A stretch of DNA of 64,000 nucleotides from assembly GCA_012838205.1 (NCBI GenBank), contig DUPR01000024.1, positions 62,001 to 126,000 on the forward strand, read 5' to 3'. The notes beneath the pieces are model-generated. The model was not told the origin of the DNA. It saw nothing but the letters and a program-made list of their open reading frames with translations, and did no database searches. Below, piece by piece: positions 29,672 to 38,874 of this stretch (the first letter of the stretch is position 1; each line of letters starts with the position of its first letter). Source of the DNA: Methanobacterium sp. (GTDB lineage: Archaea > Methanobacteriota > Methanobacteria > Methanobacteriales > Methanobacteriaceae). A program made the translations under genes and the position numbers.

Positions 29672-31312
29672 ATGAAGAATGAAAAAAATGGAAAAATCCT
29701 TCTGGTTGGGGCCGAAGATGAGGAAAACTTGGCCATCCGCTACTTAGGTGCACAATTAAGAAGAAACAAAAATCAAGTGAAAATTGTCGGGTGTTCAAAT
29801 TATCAAATGTATAAAAATGTATTGGATGAAGTGGAATCATTCAAACCAGATATGGTAGCTGTTTCCATAGCTTTCCAGTCCCTGTTCTTCATGTTCCTCA
29901 ATCTCATACAGAAAATAAAACAAATCAACCCAGACGTTCATGTGACAGTAGGCGGGCATTTTCCCAGCTTTGAATATGAAAAAATACTCCAATACGATAC
30001 TATAAACTCAGTGATTCGTTTTGAAGGAGAAACAGCTATTTCAAAGCTAATTGATGCGATAATAAATCAAAAAGACTTGAAATATGTTCCTAATCTGGTT
30101 TATAAATCCTTTAATGGTACTCTCAAGGAAAATCCCGTAAATAGTCAATTTCCGGATCTAAATAAACTTCCATTCCCATTAAGGGATGCAAATCCCCTAA
30201 TTAGATTAGGAGAAAAGTTCAGCACATTAGTTAGTAGTAGAGGATGTTTCCATTCACGTTGCATTTACTGCTGCATAGGCGCATTTCATAAATCAAAAAC
30301 AGGCCCTCCCTATGCCTTGAGATCACCAGAAAACGTTGCCCGAGAAATGGCAGAACTTTACAAAAAGAATGTGCGATTATTCCAGTTTCATGATGACAAT
30401 TTTCTGCTACCCTCCACCAAAAATTCTTATCACCGTTTGAACTCATTAAAAAAGTCTTTAATAAATGAAAATATAGACTTAGAAGATATAGCTCTCCTCA
30501 TCAAAACCAGACCAGATAGTATCAATGAAGAAATCCTTGCAGTTTTAGAAGAATTAGGCACAGTGGGAGTGTTTCTAGGAGTGGAAAATGCAAGTAACAG
30601 TGGATTAAAATCCCTGACACGTGCTTCCAATGTAGATGATATCAATTACTCCCTTAAACTCCTTGAAAAGTTAAACATGAGCGTGACCTTCAATTTATTA
30701 ATGTTCCATCCCAAAGCCACCCTCAAAGAGATAAATAAAAACATCTACTTCATGAACAAACACAAAGACTTGGCTTTTGATTTTGGCAGGGCCGAAATTG
30801 TGGCTGGTTCACCCTTAGAAAAGTTGGTTAAGCATAAAGGACTTTTAAAGGGCAATTGGCCTCACTGGGACTATCAGATCCAAGATGAAGCCACAGAAAA
30901 GATGTTCCGTATTAATGCCCTCACATTTTATCAGAAAAATTCAATATACCCTGAACTATCCCATAAACTGATTGCCCTATCCTATCGTTCAGAGCTAATC
31001 CAACGCTTTTATCCAGGACAAAAAACACGCAAATTGAAAAAAGAATCAACACGCATTATCCAGAATTGCAATGAACATACGCTGAATTATTTACTTGGTA
31101 TTTATAGTATGGTGCTTGAAAATGAATTAAATGATGAAATAGATCATTTATCTCAAGAAATGAACAAATTTTACAGTGAAAGTTCTAAAAAGGTAGATAA
31201 ATTAACTGAAAAAATGTGGAGATTACAATTGGTGGGGAAAAAGTTCCACCAACAGGGAATGGGCGACTACTTACAAAATTCCCCCATCCTTGAGAAAATT
31301 TTCAGGATTTAG
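29672..31312 (+). CDS. B12-binding-domain radical SAM protein
   Basis: A 546-residue protein with an N-terminal Rossmann-like cobalamin-binding domain (ILLVGAEDEENLAIRYL.., VTVGGHFPSF, IRFEGE) and a radical SAM domain with the cluster motif RGCFHSRCIYCCIG at about residues 190-203. The first and second cysteines are four residues apart rather than three (CX4CX2C). No His of the DXHXXG type is seen in the N-domain, so B12 would bind base-off without it, as in many methylases. It could be a methylase or ring-modifying enzyme; the substrate is unknown. A C-terminal helical tail follows. No strong ribosome site was found. Confidence 0.85.
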   Translation: MKNEKNGKILLVGAEDEENLAIRYLGAQLRRNKNQVKIVGCSNYQMYKNVLDEVESFKPDMVAVSIAFQSLFFMFLNLIQKIKQINPDVHVTVGGHFPSFEYEKILQYDTINSVIRFEGETAISKLIDAIINQKDLKYVPNLVYKSFNGTLKENPVNSQFPDLNKLPFPLRDANPLIRLGEKFSTLVSSRGCFHSRCIYCCIGAFHKSKTGPPYALRSPENVAREMAELYKKNVRLFQFHDDNFLLPSTKNSYHRLNSLKKSLINENIDLEDIALLIKTRPDSINEEILAVLEELGTVGVFLGVENASNSGLKSLTRASNVDDINYSLKLLEKLNMSVTFNLLMFHPKATLKEINKNIYFMNKHKDLAFDFGRAEIVAGSPLEKLVKHKGLLKGNWPHWDYQIQDEATEKMFRINALTFYQKNSIYPELSHKLIALSYRSELIQRFYPGQKTRKLKKESTRIIQNCNEHTLNYLLGIYSMVLENELNDEIDHLSQEMNKFYSESSKKVDKLTEKMWRLQLVGKKFHQQGMGDYLQNSPILEKIFRI

Positions 31313-31373
31313 CTCATTCCATGTCGGTTTTAAAGAAAAATAATTTAATAATAGAACAGACAATATTGTAGTT

Positions 31374-31841
31374 ATGGTTGATCTAAAAGAAGTTCTATAT
31401 CCCAACAAATTCAAACTAATCTTTTTCATTATATTAGTCATCCCCTTAATCAGTTCAATCATTCTCTTATTTGTCCATGACTACATTTACTACGATTACA
31501 ATTATTATTCTGTTTTCGACCTTATTGATCTTTTGCCCTTTTTAACTAACATTTCCTTTTTCCTGGTAATAGGACTGGTTTTTATTTATCTTCTTGGATG
31601 TGTTATTGACACTTCAATCCAGAACGAAAACATAAAAATCACAATAGCCATTATCTCCGGCATTATTTCTTTAGCAATCATCTATCTATTTTATAAAGTG
31701 CTAACAGAACCAGTGATCTGCGACCCAGTGCATTCTCCATCGAATGATAGTTACAGTGTCAATGTTTTAAGTGAGCTAAAAATTGATAAATCAGCAGCAG
31801 AAAATTTATATGAACAGTGCCTGAATAATTTGAAAAAATAA
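31374..31841 (+). CDS. Small membrane protein of unknown function
   Basis: A 155-residue protein with three predicted membrane helices (LIFFIILVIPLISSIILLF at residues 15-33, FLTNISFFLVIGLVFIYLLG at about 57-76, and ITIAIISGIISLAIIYLFY) and a soluble C-terminal tail with two cysteines. I do not recognise the family. It follows the radical SAM gene after 61 bases on the same strand and may be co-transcribed. No ribosome site is obvious. Confidence 0.55.
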   Translation: MVDLKEVLYPNKFKLIFFIILVIPLISSIILLFVHDYIYYDYNYYSVFDLIDLLPFLTNISFFLVIGLVFIYLLGCVIDTSIQNENIKITIAIISGIISLAIIYLFYKVLTEPVICDPVHSPSNDSYSVNVLSELKIDKSAAENLYEQCLNNLKK

Positions 31842-31900
31842 ATCATATCTGTAGTTAGATTCACTAATAAAGAATAAAAAAGATTCTTAGATGGAGAGTT

Positions 31901-32251
31901 TTAACCTCCACCATCACACATTTCCGTGCTCATATCCACACCTTCAAGATCTTCTTTAAGAGAATCAATCTTTTTCTTGGTGAGTTCTCTTTCATCAGCG
32001 TCTTCATCGAGTTTTTTGGTTTTTTTCTTTGATTCCCTGTCTTTGATCTTTCGGTATTCACCTTCATCCAGTAGTTCCAAGTAACGGCTGTTGTACCAAA
32101 GCTGAGTAGTATCCACCTTAGCCCAGATACCATCATCATCACTGCGAAGGGCTAAAACTTCACCAGCACTGCCAGTTCCATTGTATCTTACATGAACACC
32201 AATCGAGAGTTCTTCATTCCGTTTAGCTGCTTCCACATTTTTCACCCCCAT
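31901..32251 (-). CDS. DUF2098 family protein
   Basis: A 116-residue methanogen protein. The N-terminal half is a small beta domain with the family signature IGVHVRYNGTGSAGEVLALR and WAKVDTTQLWYNSRYLELL; the C-terminal half is a charged helix ending in the unusual CDGGG. The function is unknown. A terminal CDGGG-like end is reminiscent of metal-binding or modifiable C-termini, but that is only an observation. The gene stands alone between the small membrane protein and the PRC-barrel gene. Confidence 0.75.
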   Translation of the reverse strand: MGVKNVEAAKRNEELSIGVHVRYNGTGSAGEVLALRSDDDGIWAKVDTTQLWYNSRYLELLDEGEYRKIKDRESKKKTKKLDEDADERELTKKKIDSLKEDLEGVDMSTEMCDGGG

Positions 32252-32321
32252 CTTTTCACGATTGTTGAAAATAGATTAAAAAATATTTATTGGTTTTTTA
32301 ATGGTATGTAGTCTTATAATT

Positions 32322-32603
32322 TCATTCTTCAATATCCAGCCTTACTTTTTCAGTTTTTGGAGTTGATTCCTTTCTGGCTTCCAATTCTTCCTTGGCAATG
32401 TTCAATAGCAAATAATCGCCCACTTCTTGTAGGTCTGAAATTTTAATCTCCAGATTTTTCCTAGTGAGCCCAAAATCACTGGTTGATATGATTATGGTGG
32501 TTATAATTCCTTTTTTTGGTTTTATGACCAAGTCCACTACTTTACCTATTTCGTTAGCCTTTTTATCCAAAACTCGTCGCCCGAAAAAGTCGCTCACTTT
32601 CAT
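32322..32603 (-). CDS. PRC-barrel domain protein
   Basis: A 93-residue stand-alone PRC barrel: VSDFFGRRVLDKKANEIGKV, then DLVIKPKKGIITTIIIST, then LEIKISDLQEVGDYLLLN. Such barrels in archaea are small RNA- or protein-binding modules of undefined role. The C-terminal 15 residues are charged and probably disordered. The ATG has a GGTGT ribosome site upstream (plus strand AACACC). Confidence 0.85.
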   Translation of the reverse strand: MKVSDFFGRRVLDKKANEIGKVVDLVIKPKKGIITTIIISTSDFGLTRKNLEIKISDLQEVGDYLLLNIAKEELEARKESTPKTEKVRLDIEE

Positions 32604-32873
32604 TTAAACACCTACATATAATCTATTTTTTGATGTATATATTTTTTTGTCCAATTTAAGGGTATTAATATCCATTTATTCTTCCAAAATTATGTTTAGA
32701 TACTCCAATATCTAAATTAGGAAAGTTGAATATTTTTTTTAACAACATAAGTTTTATCTTTTTTAGGGGGGTTTTCTGTTATTTTGTTTATAGTGTTGGA
32801 TTTATAGTGTCAGGAACAAATTAATAATTTAGTAAACTATTGTATACTAAAACTGGCATCCTGGAGAAAAACC

Positions 32874-34502
32874 ATGGAAGAAGCAGGAAGATCCATAATA
32901 AGTGATATATTAAAGGGGAAAATCAAAAACCGGAAAGATCTGGAAAAAGCCAAATTAACTGTTTGCCGTGAATATGGGTTAGATAGATTTCCACGCAACT
33001 CTGAGATACTGCAGACTGCAACTAGTGATGAAAAAGAATTAGTTACTCCAATTTTAAAGAAAAAACCCACAAGAACCATCTCCGGAGTGGCTGTGGTGGC
33101 TGTGATGTGCCCTCCACACAAATGTCCCCATGGAAGATGCTTATACTGTCCTGAAAGTACGTTAGCCCCTCCTAGCTATACTGGAGAAGAACCAGCTGCA
33201 TTAAGAGCAAGAATGTATGATTTTGATCCATACCGACAAGTATACAATCGTCTCAACCAGTTGAAAAGTATAGGTCATCCCCTGGATAAGGTGGAACTCA
33301 TAATAATGGGCGGTACATTCCCTTCACGATTTTTATGCTTCCAGGAATGGTTTATCACCCATTGTCTCCAAGCCATGGTGGATTTTGGAGTTAAAGAACA
33401 TCAAATAGTTTCTGCTGATGAAAGAGTTACCCCAAATATCTCAAATAAATTCCAGTACCTTGCGGATGTTCAAAGGGCCAATGAAACTTCCAGTGTTCGT
33501 TGTGTTGGCATGACCTTTGAAACACGTCCAGATTACTCTAAAAAAGAGGATGTGGATCGAATGCTCCAGATGGGGGTTACTCGGGTTGAACTGGGTGTGC
33601 AGACCATCTACAACTTCATCTATCACCGTGTGCAACGGGGACATCGAGTTGAGGATACAATAAACGCCACACGTTTTTTAAAGGATTCCGGGATTAAAGT
33701 GGCTATGCATCTCATGCCCGGTCTTTTTTCTGACCATGAAAGGGACTTGCGAATGTTTAAGAGAATATTTTCAGATGAACATTACCAACCAGACATGTTG
33801 AAGATCTATCCATGTTTAGTGACCAAGGGTTCAAAACTCCATGAATTATGGGAAAAAGGAGAATATCAGCCGTACTCTACAGAAGAGGCAGTGAAACTCA
33901 TTACGGATGTAAAGAAGATTCTGCCTAAATGGGTGCGTACCATGCGCATACAACGGGATATTCCTTCCCAATTAATTGAAGCAGGGGTGCAAAAGTCAAA
34001 CTTGGGTGAACTAGTTTACAAAAGACTTGAAGAGGAAGGTGTGCAGTGTCAGTGCATACGTTGCCGTGAAGTGGGACATCAGGCTGCTCAGGGAACATAC
34101 ACCCATAAGGAGAATGTGACACTTCAAAGAGAAAACTACCGTGCCAGTGAGGGTGAGGAAATATTTCTTTCCATGGAAGATGCTAAATCAGATGTTCTTC
34201 TTGGCTTTTTAAGGCTGCGAATGCCTTCAGAAAAGGCTCATCGGCCAGAAATAAATCAAAACACTGCTCTGATTAGGGAATTGCATGTTTATGGCCCTAT
34301 GATGCCCCTGGGGGAACGGACTGATGAACTGTGGCAGCATAAGGGTTACGGAGAAGAATTGATTAAAACTGCTGAAACTATCAGTACCCAGGAGTATGAT
34401 AAAAAGGAAATACTCATCACTAGTGGAATTGGAGTCCGTAACTATTATCGGAAGTTTGGATACGAACGTAAGGGACCATATATGGCTAAAAAATTAGTTT
34501 AA
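32874..34502 (+). CDS. elp3: tRNA uridine(34) 5-carboxymethylaminomethyl-type synthase, Elp3 family
   Basis: A radical SAM plus acetyltransferase enzyme that modifies U34 in tRNA anticodons using acetyl-CoA. The radical SAM cluster motif is [17 protein letters not shown] (about residues 81-97), with MGGTFPSR following. The C-terminal GNAT domain binds acetyl-CoA through [15 protein letters not shown]. The 542 residues cover the whole family length; methanogens use Elp3 alone without the other Elongator subunits. The ribosome site is weak (GGAGAAAAACC). Confidence 0.95.
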   Translation: MEEAGRSIISDILKGKIKNRKDLEKAKLTVCREYGLDRFPRNSEILQTATSDEKELVTPILKKKPTRTISGVAVVAVMCPPHKCPHGRCLYCPESTLAPPSYTGEEPAALRARMYDFDPYRQVYNRLNQLKSIGHPLDKVELIIMGGTFPSRFLCFQEWFITHCLQAMVDFGVKEHQIVSADERVTPNISNKFQYLADVQRANETSSVRCVGMTFETRPDYSKKEDVDRMLQMGVTRVELGVQTIYNFIYHRVQRGHRVEDTINATRFLKDSGIKVAMHLMPGLFSDHERDLRMFKRIFSDEHYQPDMLKIYPCLVTKGSKLHELWEKGEYQPYSTEEAVKLITDVKKILPKWVRTMRIQRDIPSQLIEAGVQKSNLGELVYKRLEEEGVQCQCIRCREVGHQAAQGTYTHKENVTLQRENYRASEGEEIFLSMEDAKSDVLLGFLRLRMPSEKAHRPEINQNTALIRELHVYGPMMPLGERTDELWQHKGYGEELIKTAETISTQEYDKKEILITSGIGVRNYYRKFGYERKGPYMAKKLV

Positions 34503-34586
34503 TAATTTCATTGATTTATGAGACACAAATTGAAATAAGTCGATTTATAAAAAAAAATATGAAAATCACATAAACGGAGGGATTTG

Positions 34587-35270
34587 ATGAGAATATCCAT
34601 TGAGGAACTGGCAGGAATGATTGATCACACCAACGTGCAACGGGATGCCACAGATGAAGATATAAAAGTTCTCTGCCAAGAAGCAGATGACTATAACTTC
34701 AGTTGTGTCTGTGTAACACCAACCCAAGCAGCCCTGTCCAGGGAACTACTTGAAAACTCAGATACACAAGTTTGCGTGGTTATAGGCTTCCCTTTCGGTG
34801 TGCAAACACCCCAGGCCAAAGCCTTCGAGGCTGAAGAGGCTGTGGAGAATGGTGCATCAGAACTGGACATGGTTATGAACATTGGAGCCCTTAAATCCAG
34901 CCACCACTCACTGGTGCAAGCCGATATAGCTGGAGTAGTGGGAGCAGCCAAGGGACGAGTGGTGAAAGTCATCTTGGAAACAGCCCTCTTAACCCATGAT
35001 GAGAAGATAACAGCTTGTCAACTAGCCCGGGAAGCAGGAGCCCATTACGTGAAAACATCCACAGGATTTGGAGTGGATGGGGCCACTGTGGAAGATGTTC
35101 GGCTCATGAGGGATACTGTTGGGCTGGAGATGGGTGTTAAAGCAGCAGGAGGCATTAGAAACTTGGAAACAGCGCTGGCCATGATTGATGCCGGTGCCAG
35201 TAAAATTGGAACCTCAACCGGTGTGCAGATAATGGAAGATCTTTTGGATCAGGGTGATTCGACTGAATAA
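34587..35270 (+). CDS. deoC: Deoxyribose-phosphate aldolase
   Basis: Cleaves 2-deoxyribose 5-phosphate to glyceraldehyde 3-phosphate and acetaldehyde, a class I (Schiff-base) TIM-barrel aldolase. [14 protein letters not shown] is at the N-terminus, [12 protein letters not shown] and [11 protein letters not shown] are conserved, and the Schiff-base lysine is in [12 protein letters not shown], followed by [10 protein letters not shown]. The start is the ATG at 34587, six bases after GGAGG; a TTG three bases earlier is less well placed. Length 227 residues is normal. Confidence 0.95.
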   Translation: MRISIEELAGMIDHTNVQRDATDEDIKVLCQEADDYNFSCVCVTPTQAALSRELLENSDTQVCVVIGFPFGVQTPQAKAFEAEEAVENGASELDMVMNIGALKSSHHSLVQADIAGVVGAAKGRVVKVILETALLTHDEKITACQLAREAGAHYVKTSTGFGVDGATVEDVRLMRDTVGLEMGVKAAGGIRNLETALAMIDAGASKIGTSTGVQIMEDLLDQGDSTE

Positions 35271-35379
35271 TTGATTAATAATTATTAATTAATTCAATTA
35301 TTATGATGAGAGATTTAATGAAGAAATGAGGGAATAATAATAGATATTATGGATAATCAGATATGGGGAATGATGAAGG

Positions 35380-35732
35380 ATGAAAATAGAGATTTAAATT
35401 GTGAAAAAGGGAAAACTAACAGCCCTTCTAGAGGACCGGAACCAAAAAACAGCCAAAGCATTCCATGAAACCCTCCCCTGGAAGGTCCAGCACAGTTATG
35501 GCATGATGAGATATACTTCCCCATACCCCTGGACCATGATTATGAAAATCCCTCGCCATACTCAGATAAGGGAGATATATCCTACTGGCCACCAGACAAG
35601 GCCTTCTGCATATTCTTCGGAGACTCACAACCCGCATCAGATGTTAACCATATAGGCGTGGTTGTTAAAGGTTTGGAGATTATGGAAAATGTTGCCCCAA
35701 AGTACCAGGAGAATAAACTGGTGGTTAATTAA
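35380..35732 (+). pseudogene. Broken cyclophilin-like (DUF369/TM1367-type) gene
   Basis: The frame starts MKIEI, hits a TAA at 35395, continues IVKKGKLTALLEDRNQKTAKAFHETLP, then needs a one-base shift in the C-run at 35475-35478. It then goes on as LEGPAQLWHDEIYFPIP, ENPSPYSDKGDISYWPP and KAFCIFFGDSQPASDVNHIG to a stop at 35730-35732. The second half (WHDEIYFPIP....GDISYWPPDKAFCIFFG) is diagnostic of the small archaeal/bacterial cyclophilin-like family. One stop and one shift make it non-functional as read. Confidence 0.75.
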
Positions 35733-35853
35733 TGATGGATGTTAATTTTCAAGCTGCAAATAGGGAAAAAAGATCAACTCCAATAACATTGAAATTCCAT
35801 TAATACTAAAAAAATATTAATTCTTTGAAAAACACAAATTCAAGGGTGATTCA

Positions 35854-36080
35854 TTGACTAATAAAACTAAAATTTCAAAAGGTTTTCAAACTGTTGTGCA
35901 ATCCAGTATCTGAAAAAAATTCTTGGTAGGGCCCGGTGACCTCATTGAATGGTTTCCATCAGAAGAGGGAGTGGAGCTTAAATTCAGGAAGAAAGTGTCT
36001 TTAGATGAAATCACGGATTTTGTGGATACTAAAAAAAAACCGATGCTGTGGAACTTAAAAAGAAAGCACAACGGGGATGA
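35854..36080 (+). pseudogene. Broken AbrB-type antitoxin gene (vapB-like)
   Basis: From the TTG at 35854 (after GGTGAT) the frame gives TNKTKISKGFQTVVQSSI, a TGA in place of arginine at 35911-35913, then KKFLVGPGDLIEWFPSEEG. This is a SpoVT/AbrB swapped-hairpin DNA-binding domain. The tail VSLDEITDFVDTKKK then shifts frame in a run of nine A residues and ends TDAVELKKKAQRG-stop. The stop overlaps the ATG of the following PIN gene as ATGA, the usual coupling of antitoxin and toxin. Confidence 0.75.
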
Positions 36081-36473
36081 TTATCAGATTATTTTAGACT
36101 CCTCTTTTTTCATTGCACTGGCACTTAAAAATGATCATTGGCATCTTCAAGCTAAAAATTAGCTTCAATGGTGGAAGAAAATGATAAAACAGTTTCAGAT
36201 CTGGTTCTTTCAGAATCAGTTACTATGGTGGGCAGTTTAGGGGGAGGAAAACAGGGAAAGCTAATCTACGATTACTTGATGGATAACTCTCAAATAATCC
36301 ACACTGATCAGGAAATATGTGATAATTCCATACAAATATACTTGAAATATGATGATGTCCTTTCATTTGCTGATTCTGTCTCAGTAGAACTGATGAATCA
36401 GAATAAAATCAAAAAAATTGTTTCTTTTGACTCCAATTTTGATAAAATCAATAATATCGAGAGAGTATACTGA
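36077..36473 (+). pseudogene. Broken PIN-domain toxin gene (vapC-like)
   Basis: Three frames combine into one PIN ribonuclease: MII from the ATG at 36077, then ILDSSFFIALALKNDHWHLQAK, then from about 36160 ASMVEENDKTVSDLVLSESVTMVG to the end at 36473. The PIN acidic residues are all in place in the conceptual product: the first Asp in ILDSSFF, Glu in LVLSESV, and Asp in FADSV and SFDSNFDKI. Two one-base losses separate the pieces. Together with the preceding antitoxin it is a dead VapBC-type pair. Confidence 0.78.
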
Positions 36474-36530
36474 AATTATTTGAATAAATTCAACAAGGAG
36501 TTCTATAACAAGGAATCAATCGATCGAAGC

Positions 36531-36753
36531 CTATATAAGGGAATCTATAAATTCATCCATATTCTCACAACCTTCAGTATATCCTATGGCAATCATACTA
36601 TCTTCATATATTATGCTTAGCTCTTTTGGTTATTTTAAAAATCCTCAGGTGATCTATGTGTATTCTTCGTGATGAATGTTTATGTCCGAATCCAAAAATT
36701 TCAATCACACGACTATCTAAAGCTAAAAAAAAACCATGTTCATCCTTGTTCAT
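36531..36753 (-). pseudogene. Broken small gene with FGFGH motif, copy 2
   Basis: From the ATG at 36753 the minus strand reads MNKDEHGFFLALDSRVIEI, then FGFGHKHSSRRIHIDHLRIF, then loses frame and resumes as ELSIIYEDSMIAIGYTEGCE and NMDEFIDSLI before a stop at 36531-36533. The core RVIEIFGFGHKHSSRRIHIDHL matches VAVLEIFGFGHSFSKRMYIQHL in the neighbouring copy. The family is not recognised; a small beta domain of PH-like type is possible. Confidence 0.6.
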
Positions 36754-36794
36754 TCATTTAACTTCGATGATGTTTTTTATCATCCCTTTACTCC

Positions 36795-37045
36795 AGATTT
36801 GGACTTGCTGCTTGAACAGCAGCAATAAACTCATTAAGACTGTCTTCGTCTGATGAAGGTAGGAAAACAACCATATTACCATTTCTAGAAATATTCTATC
36901 TCTTTTAACAATTTTTTCCAGTTTTTGTTAGATGTTGAATATACATACGTTTTGAAAAAGAATGACCAAATCCAAAAATCTCTAACACAGCCACATCAAA
37001 TCTTAAAATACCTTCTTCTGAAATGAATTCCACTGTTGATCCCAT
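36795..37045 (-). pseudogene. Broken small gene with FGFGH motif, copy 1
   Basis: The ATG at 37045 opens a 46-residue frame, MGSTVEFISEEGILRFDVAV then LEIFGFGHSFSKRMYIQHL, that stops at 36905. Beyond it other frames give EKIVKRDRIFLE and SRNGNMVVFLPSSDEDSLNE with FIAAVQAASPNLE, ending near 36795. The composite is a small domain with an amphipathic C-terminal helix. It is the upstream member of two tandem decayed copies of one family. Confidence 0.6.
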
Positions 37046-37114
37046 ATTAATCCCCTATTTCTACTCTTTAATTATATCAAAGCAATTATATAGGATTTAG
37101 TAAAACCGGAATGA

Positions 37115-38230
37115 TTACAACAGTCGGATACTCTTATAAAGAGTATCTCTTTCAGCAGGAATTCTCCCTAAATCTTGAATAATGTGCTGTAAATGTTCTG
37201 GGGGTGTGTAAACACCGTGCTGAGCCCCAGCAGATCTGGAGATGTTCTCTTCTCCCAGTGTTCCACCCATATCATTACAACCAGCAGTGAGGCATACTTG
37301 GGCGAATTTGAATCCCAGCTTCACCCATGAAACCTGGATATTCTTTAATAAGTCTCCAAACATTAACCGGGCCACAGCATAGAGCTTCAGATCCTCGGTT
37401 CCAGTGGTTCCTGGCCTGGCAATGCCCTCCTGATAGATAGGTGCATTGGGGTGCATGAAGGTTAAGGGAACGAACTCGGTGAATCCGCCCGTCTTTTTCT
37501 GTATCTTGCGCAGGATTTCCAGGTGTTCCACTCGGTGCTCAGGACTTTCCACATGACCGTACATCATGGTACAGGTGGTGGGCAATCCTGTCTGGTGGGC
37601 GGTTTCAATCACTTCAATCCACTCGGCTGTGGTGAGTTTACCCGGACAGATAATCTTACGAACTTCATCATTTAAGATTTCAGCAGCAGTTCCGGGCATG
37701 GAACCTAACCCTGCGTCTTTTAACATTTTCAAAGTTTCTTTCAAAGTCAGGCCAGATTGCGTCGCACCATAGTAGATTTCCATGGGAGAAAAAGCATGAA
37801 TATGAATGTCAGGAATTTCCTCTTTAACTGCCCTTAGTATCTTCTCATAAAAATGAGCATCTACATCAGGATGTAGACCTCCCTGTATGCAGACTTCCAT
37901 TGCACCATCATCCCATGCAGTTTTTGCCCTCCGGACTATCTCATCCACATCCAAGAAGTATGCACCTTCCTGTCCTGGGTTTTTTCGGAAGGCACAGAAA
38001 CCACACATCCCTGTACATATGTTGGTGTAGTTTATGTTCCAATTTTGGATATAGGTTACTTCATCACCAACTAATTCCTGCCTTCGCAAATCTGCTGCCT
38101 GAATCAAAGCCTGATATTCTGTTCCCTTTGTTTTAATAAGTTCAGTTGCTTCTTTATAGGAAATTACTTCTTTTAGTGACTTGTTTAGTATCTCTTCTAT
38201 GGTGGGTTCGATGTCCGGAGTCTTATACAT
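37115..38230 (-). CDS. cofH: FO synthase subunit 2 CofH (radical SAM)
   Basis: Joins tyrosine to 5-amino-6-ribitylamino-uracil by radical SAM chemistry; CofG then closes the deazaflavin ring of coenzyme F420. The cluster motif is [14 protein letters not shown] (CX3CX2C, about residue 70), followed by family blocks [34 protein letters not shown] and [19 protein letters not shown]. Its 371 residues are full length. AGGAATTCTTATG supplies the ribosome site. It is divergent from the histone gene and no cofG lies in the window. Confidence 0.96.
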   Translation of the reverse strand: MYKTPDIEPTIEEILNKSLKEVISYKEATELIKTKGTEYQALIQAADLRRQELVGDEVTYIQNWNINYTNICTGMCGFCAFRKNPGQEGAYFLDVDEIVRRAKTAWDDGAMEVCIQGGLHPDVDAHFYEKILRAVKEEIPDIHIHAFSPMEIYYGATQSGLTLKETLKMLKDAGLGSMPGTAAEILNDEVRKIICPGKLTTAEWIEVIETAHQTGLPTTCTMMYGHVESPEHRVEHLEILRKIQKKTGGFTEFVPLTFMHPNAPIYQEGIARPGTTGTEDLKLYAVARLMFGDLLKNIQVSWVKLGFKFAQVCLTAGCNDMGGTLGEENISRSAGAQHGVYTPPEHLQHIIQDLGRIPAERDTLYKSIRLL

Positions 38231-38298
38231 AAGAATTCCTATGGGACTATGTAACCTTTAAAGTTTTGGTAGGTTGACTATCACACTTGGCATGTTTG

Positions 38299-38330
38299 CA
38301 TGGTAATTACCATGGCTCATGATGTCATGA
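38299..38330. promoter_or_regulatory. Two adjacent palindromes in the cofH/histone divergent promoter
   Basis: CATGGTAATTACCATG (38299-38314) is a perfect 16-bp palindrome. It is followed two bases later by TCATGA-TG-TCATGA (38317-38330), a 6-bp inverted repeat. They lie just upstream of the histone TATA box and about 70 bases ahead of the cofH start, a good place for a regulator controlling one or both genes. Confidence 0.5.
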
Positions 38331-38336
38331 AAACCG

Positions 38337-38350
38337 ATATATTTAAATAT
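38337..38350 (+). promoter_or_regulatory. Promoter (TATA box) of the histone gene
   Basis: ATATATTTAAATAT preceded by ACCG (BRE-like) places transcription start near 38365, five to ten bases before the AGGAGGTGA ribosome site at 38371-38379. Confidence 0.6.
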
Positions 38351-38382
38351 TATAGAGTTCTAGCTAAATTAGGAGGTGAAAT

Positions 38383-38590
<208 letters not shown>

Positions 38591-38874
38591 ATTATTTTAT
38601 TTCTTCTTTTTCTTATTTTTTAGGATGATGTTATCTTTTTATCCAAGGAACATTAGGTGTGATGTCCTATAAACGCGTTGCATATAATGGTTCGAACTAT
38701 CACTTATACGTCTCACTATTTTATTAAGATGAATGATATTTTGAGGAGGAAAGACTAATACAAAAGCAGGACAGTTTTAATATAACGAAATACCCTTAAT
38801 GTATAACGAACATTATTAGATGGAAATATATTCATTGAGTATAAATCAAATAAATATATGGAGGTTGGATTATT
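38591..38874. other. Rubrerythrin upstream region with direct repeat
   Basis: The region holds the sequence TATAACGAA twice, at 38781-38789 and 38802-38810, 21 bases apart and each preceded by TTAAT. They lie 65-95 bases ahead of the rubrerythrin start, which itself has GGAGGT. Otherwise no reading frame was found. Confidence 0.45.

Noticed and set aside
35923..36162. 79-residue ORF read as an AbrB-PIN fusion protein
   Set aside because: The apparent fusion arises from an A-run shift joining the antitoxin to the toxin start; the normal antitoxin end and ATGA overlap exist in the neighbouring frame.
36656..36853. 65-residue plus-strand ORF
   Set aside because: It is antisense to the decayed FGFGH gene copies and has no ribosome site.
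38689..38698. GGTTCGAACT resembling a tRNA T-loop
   Set aside because: No acceptor or anticodon stems can be formed around it; not a tRNA.
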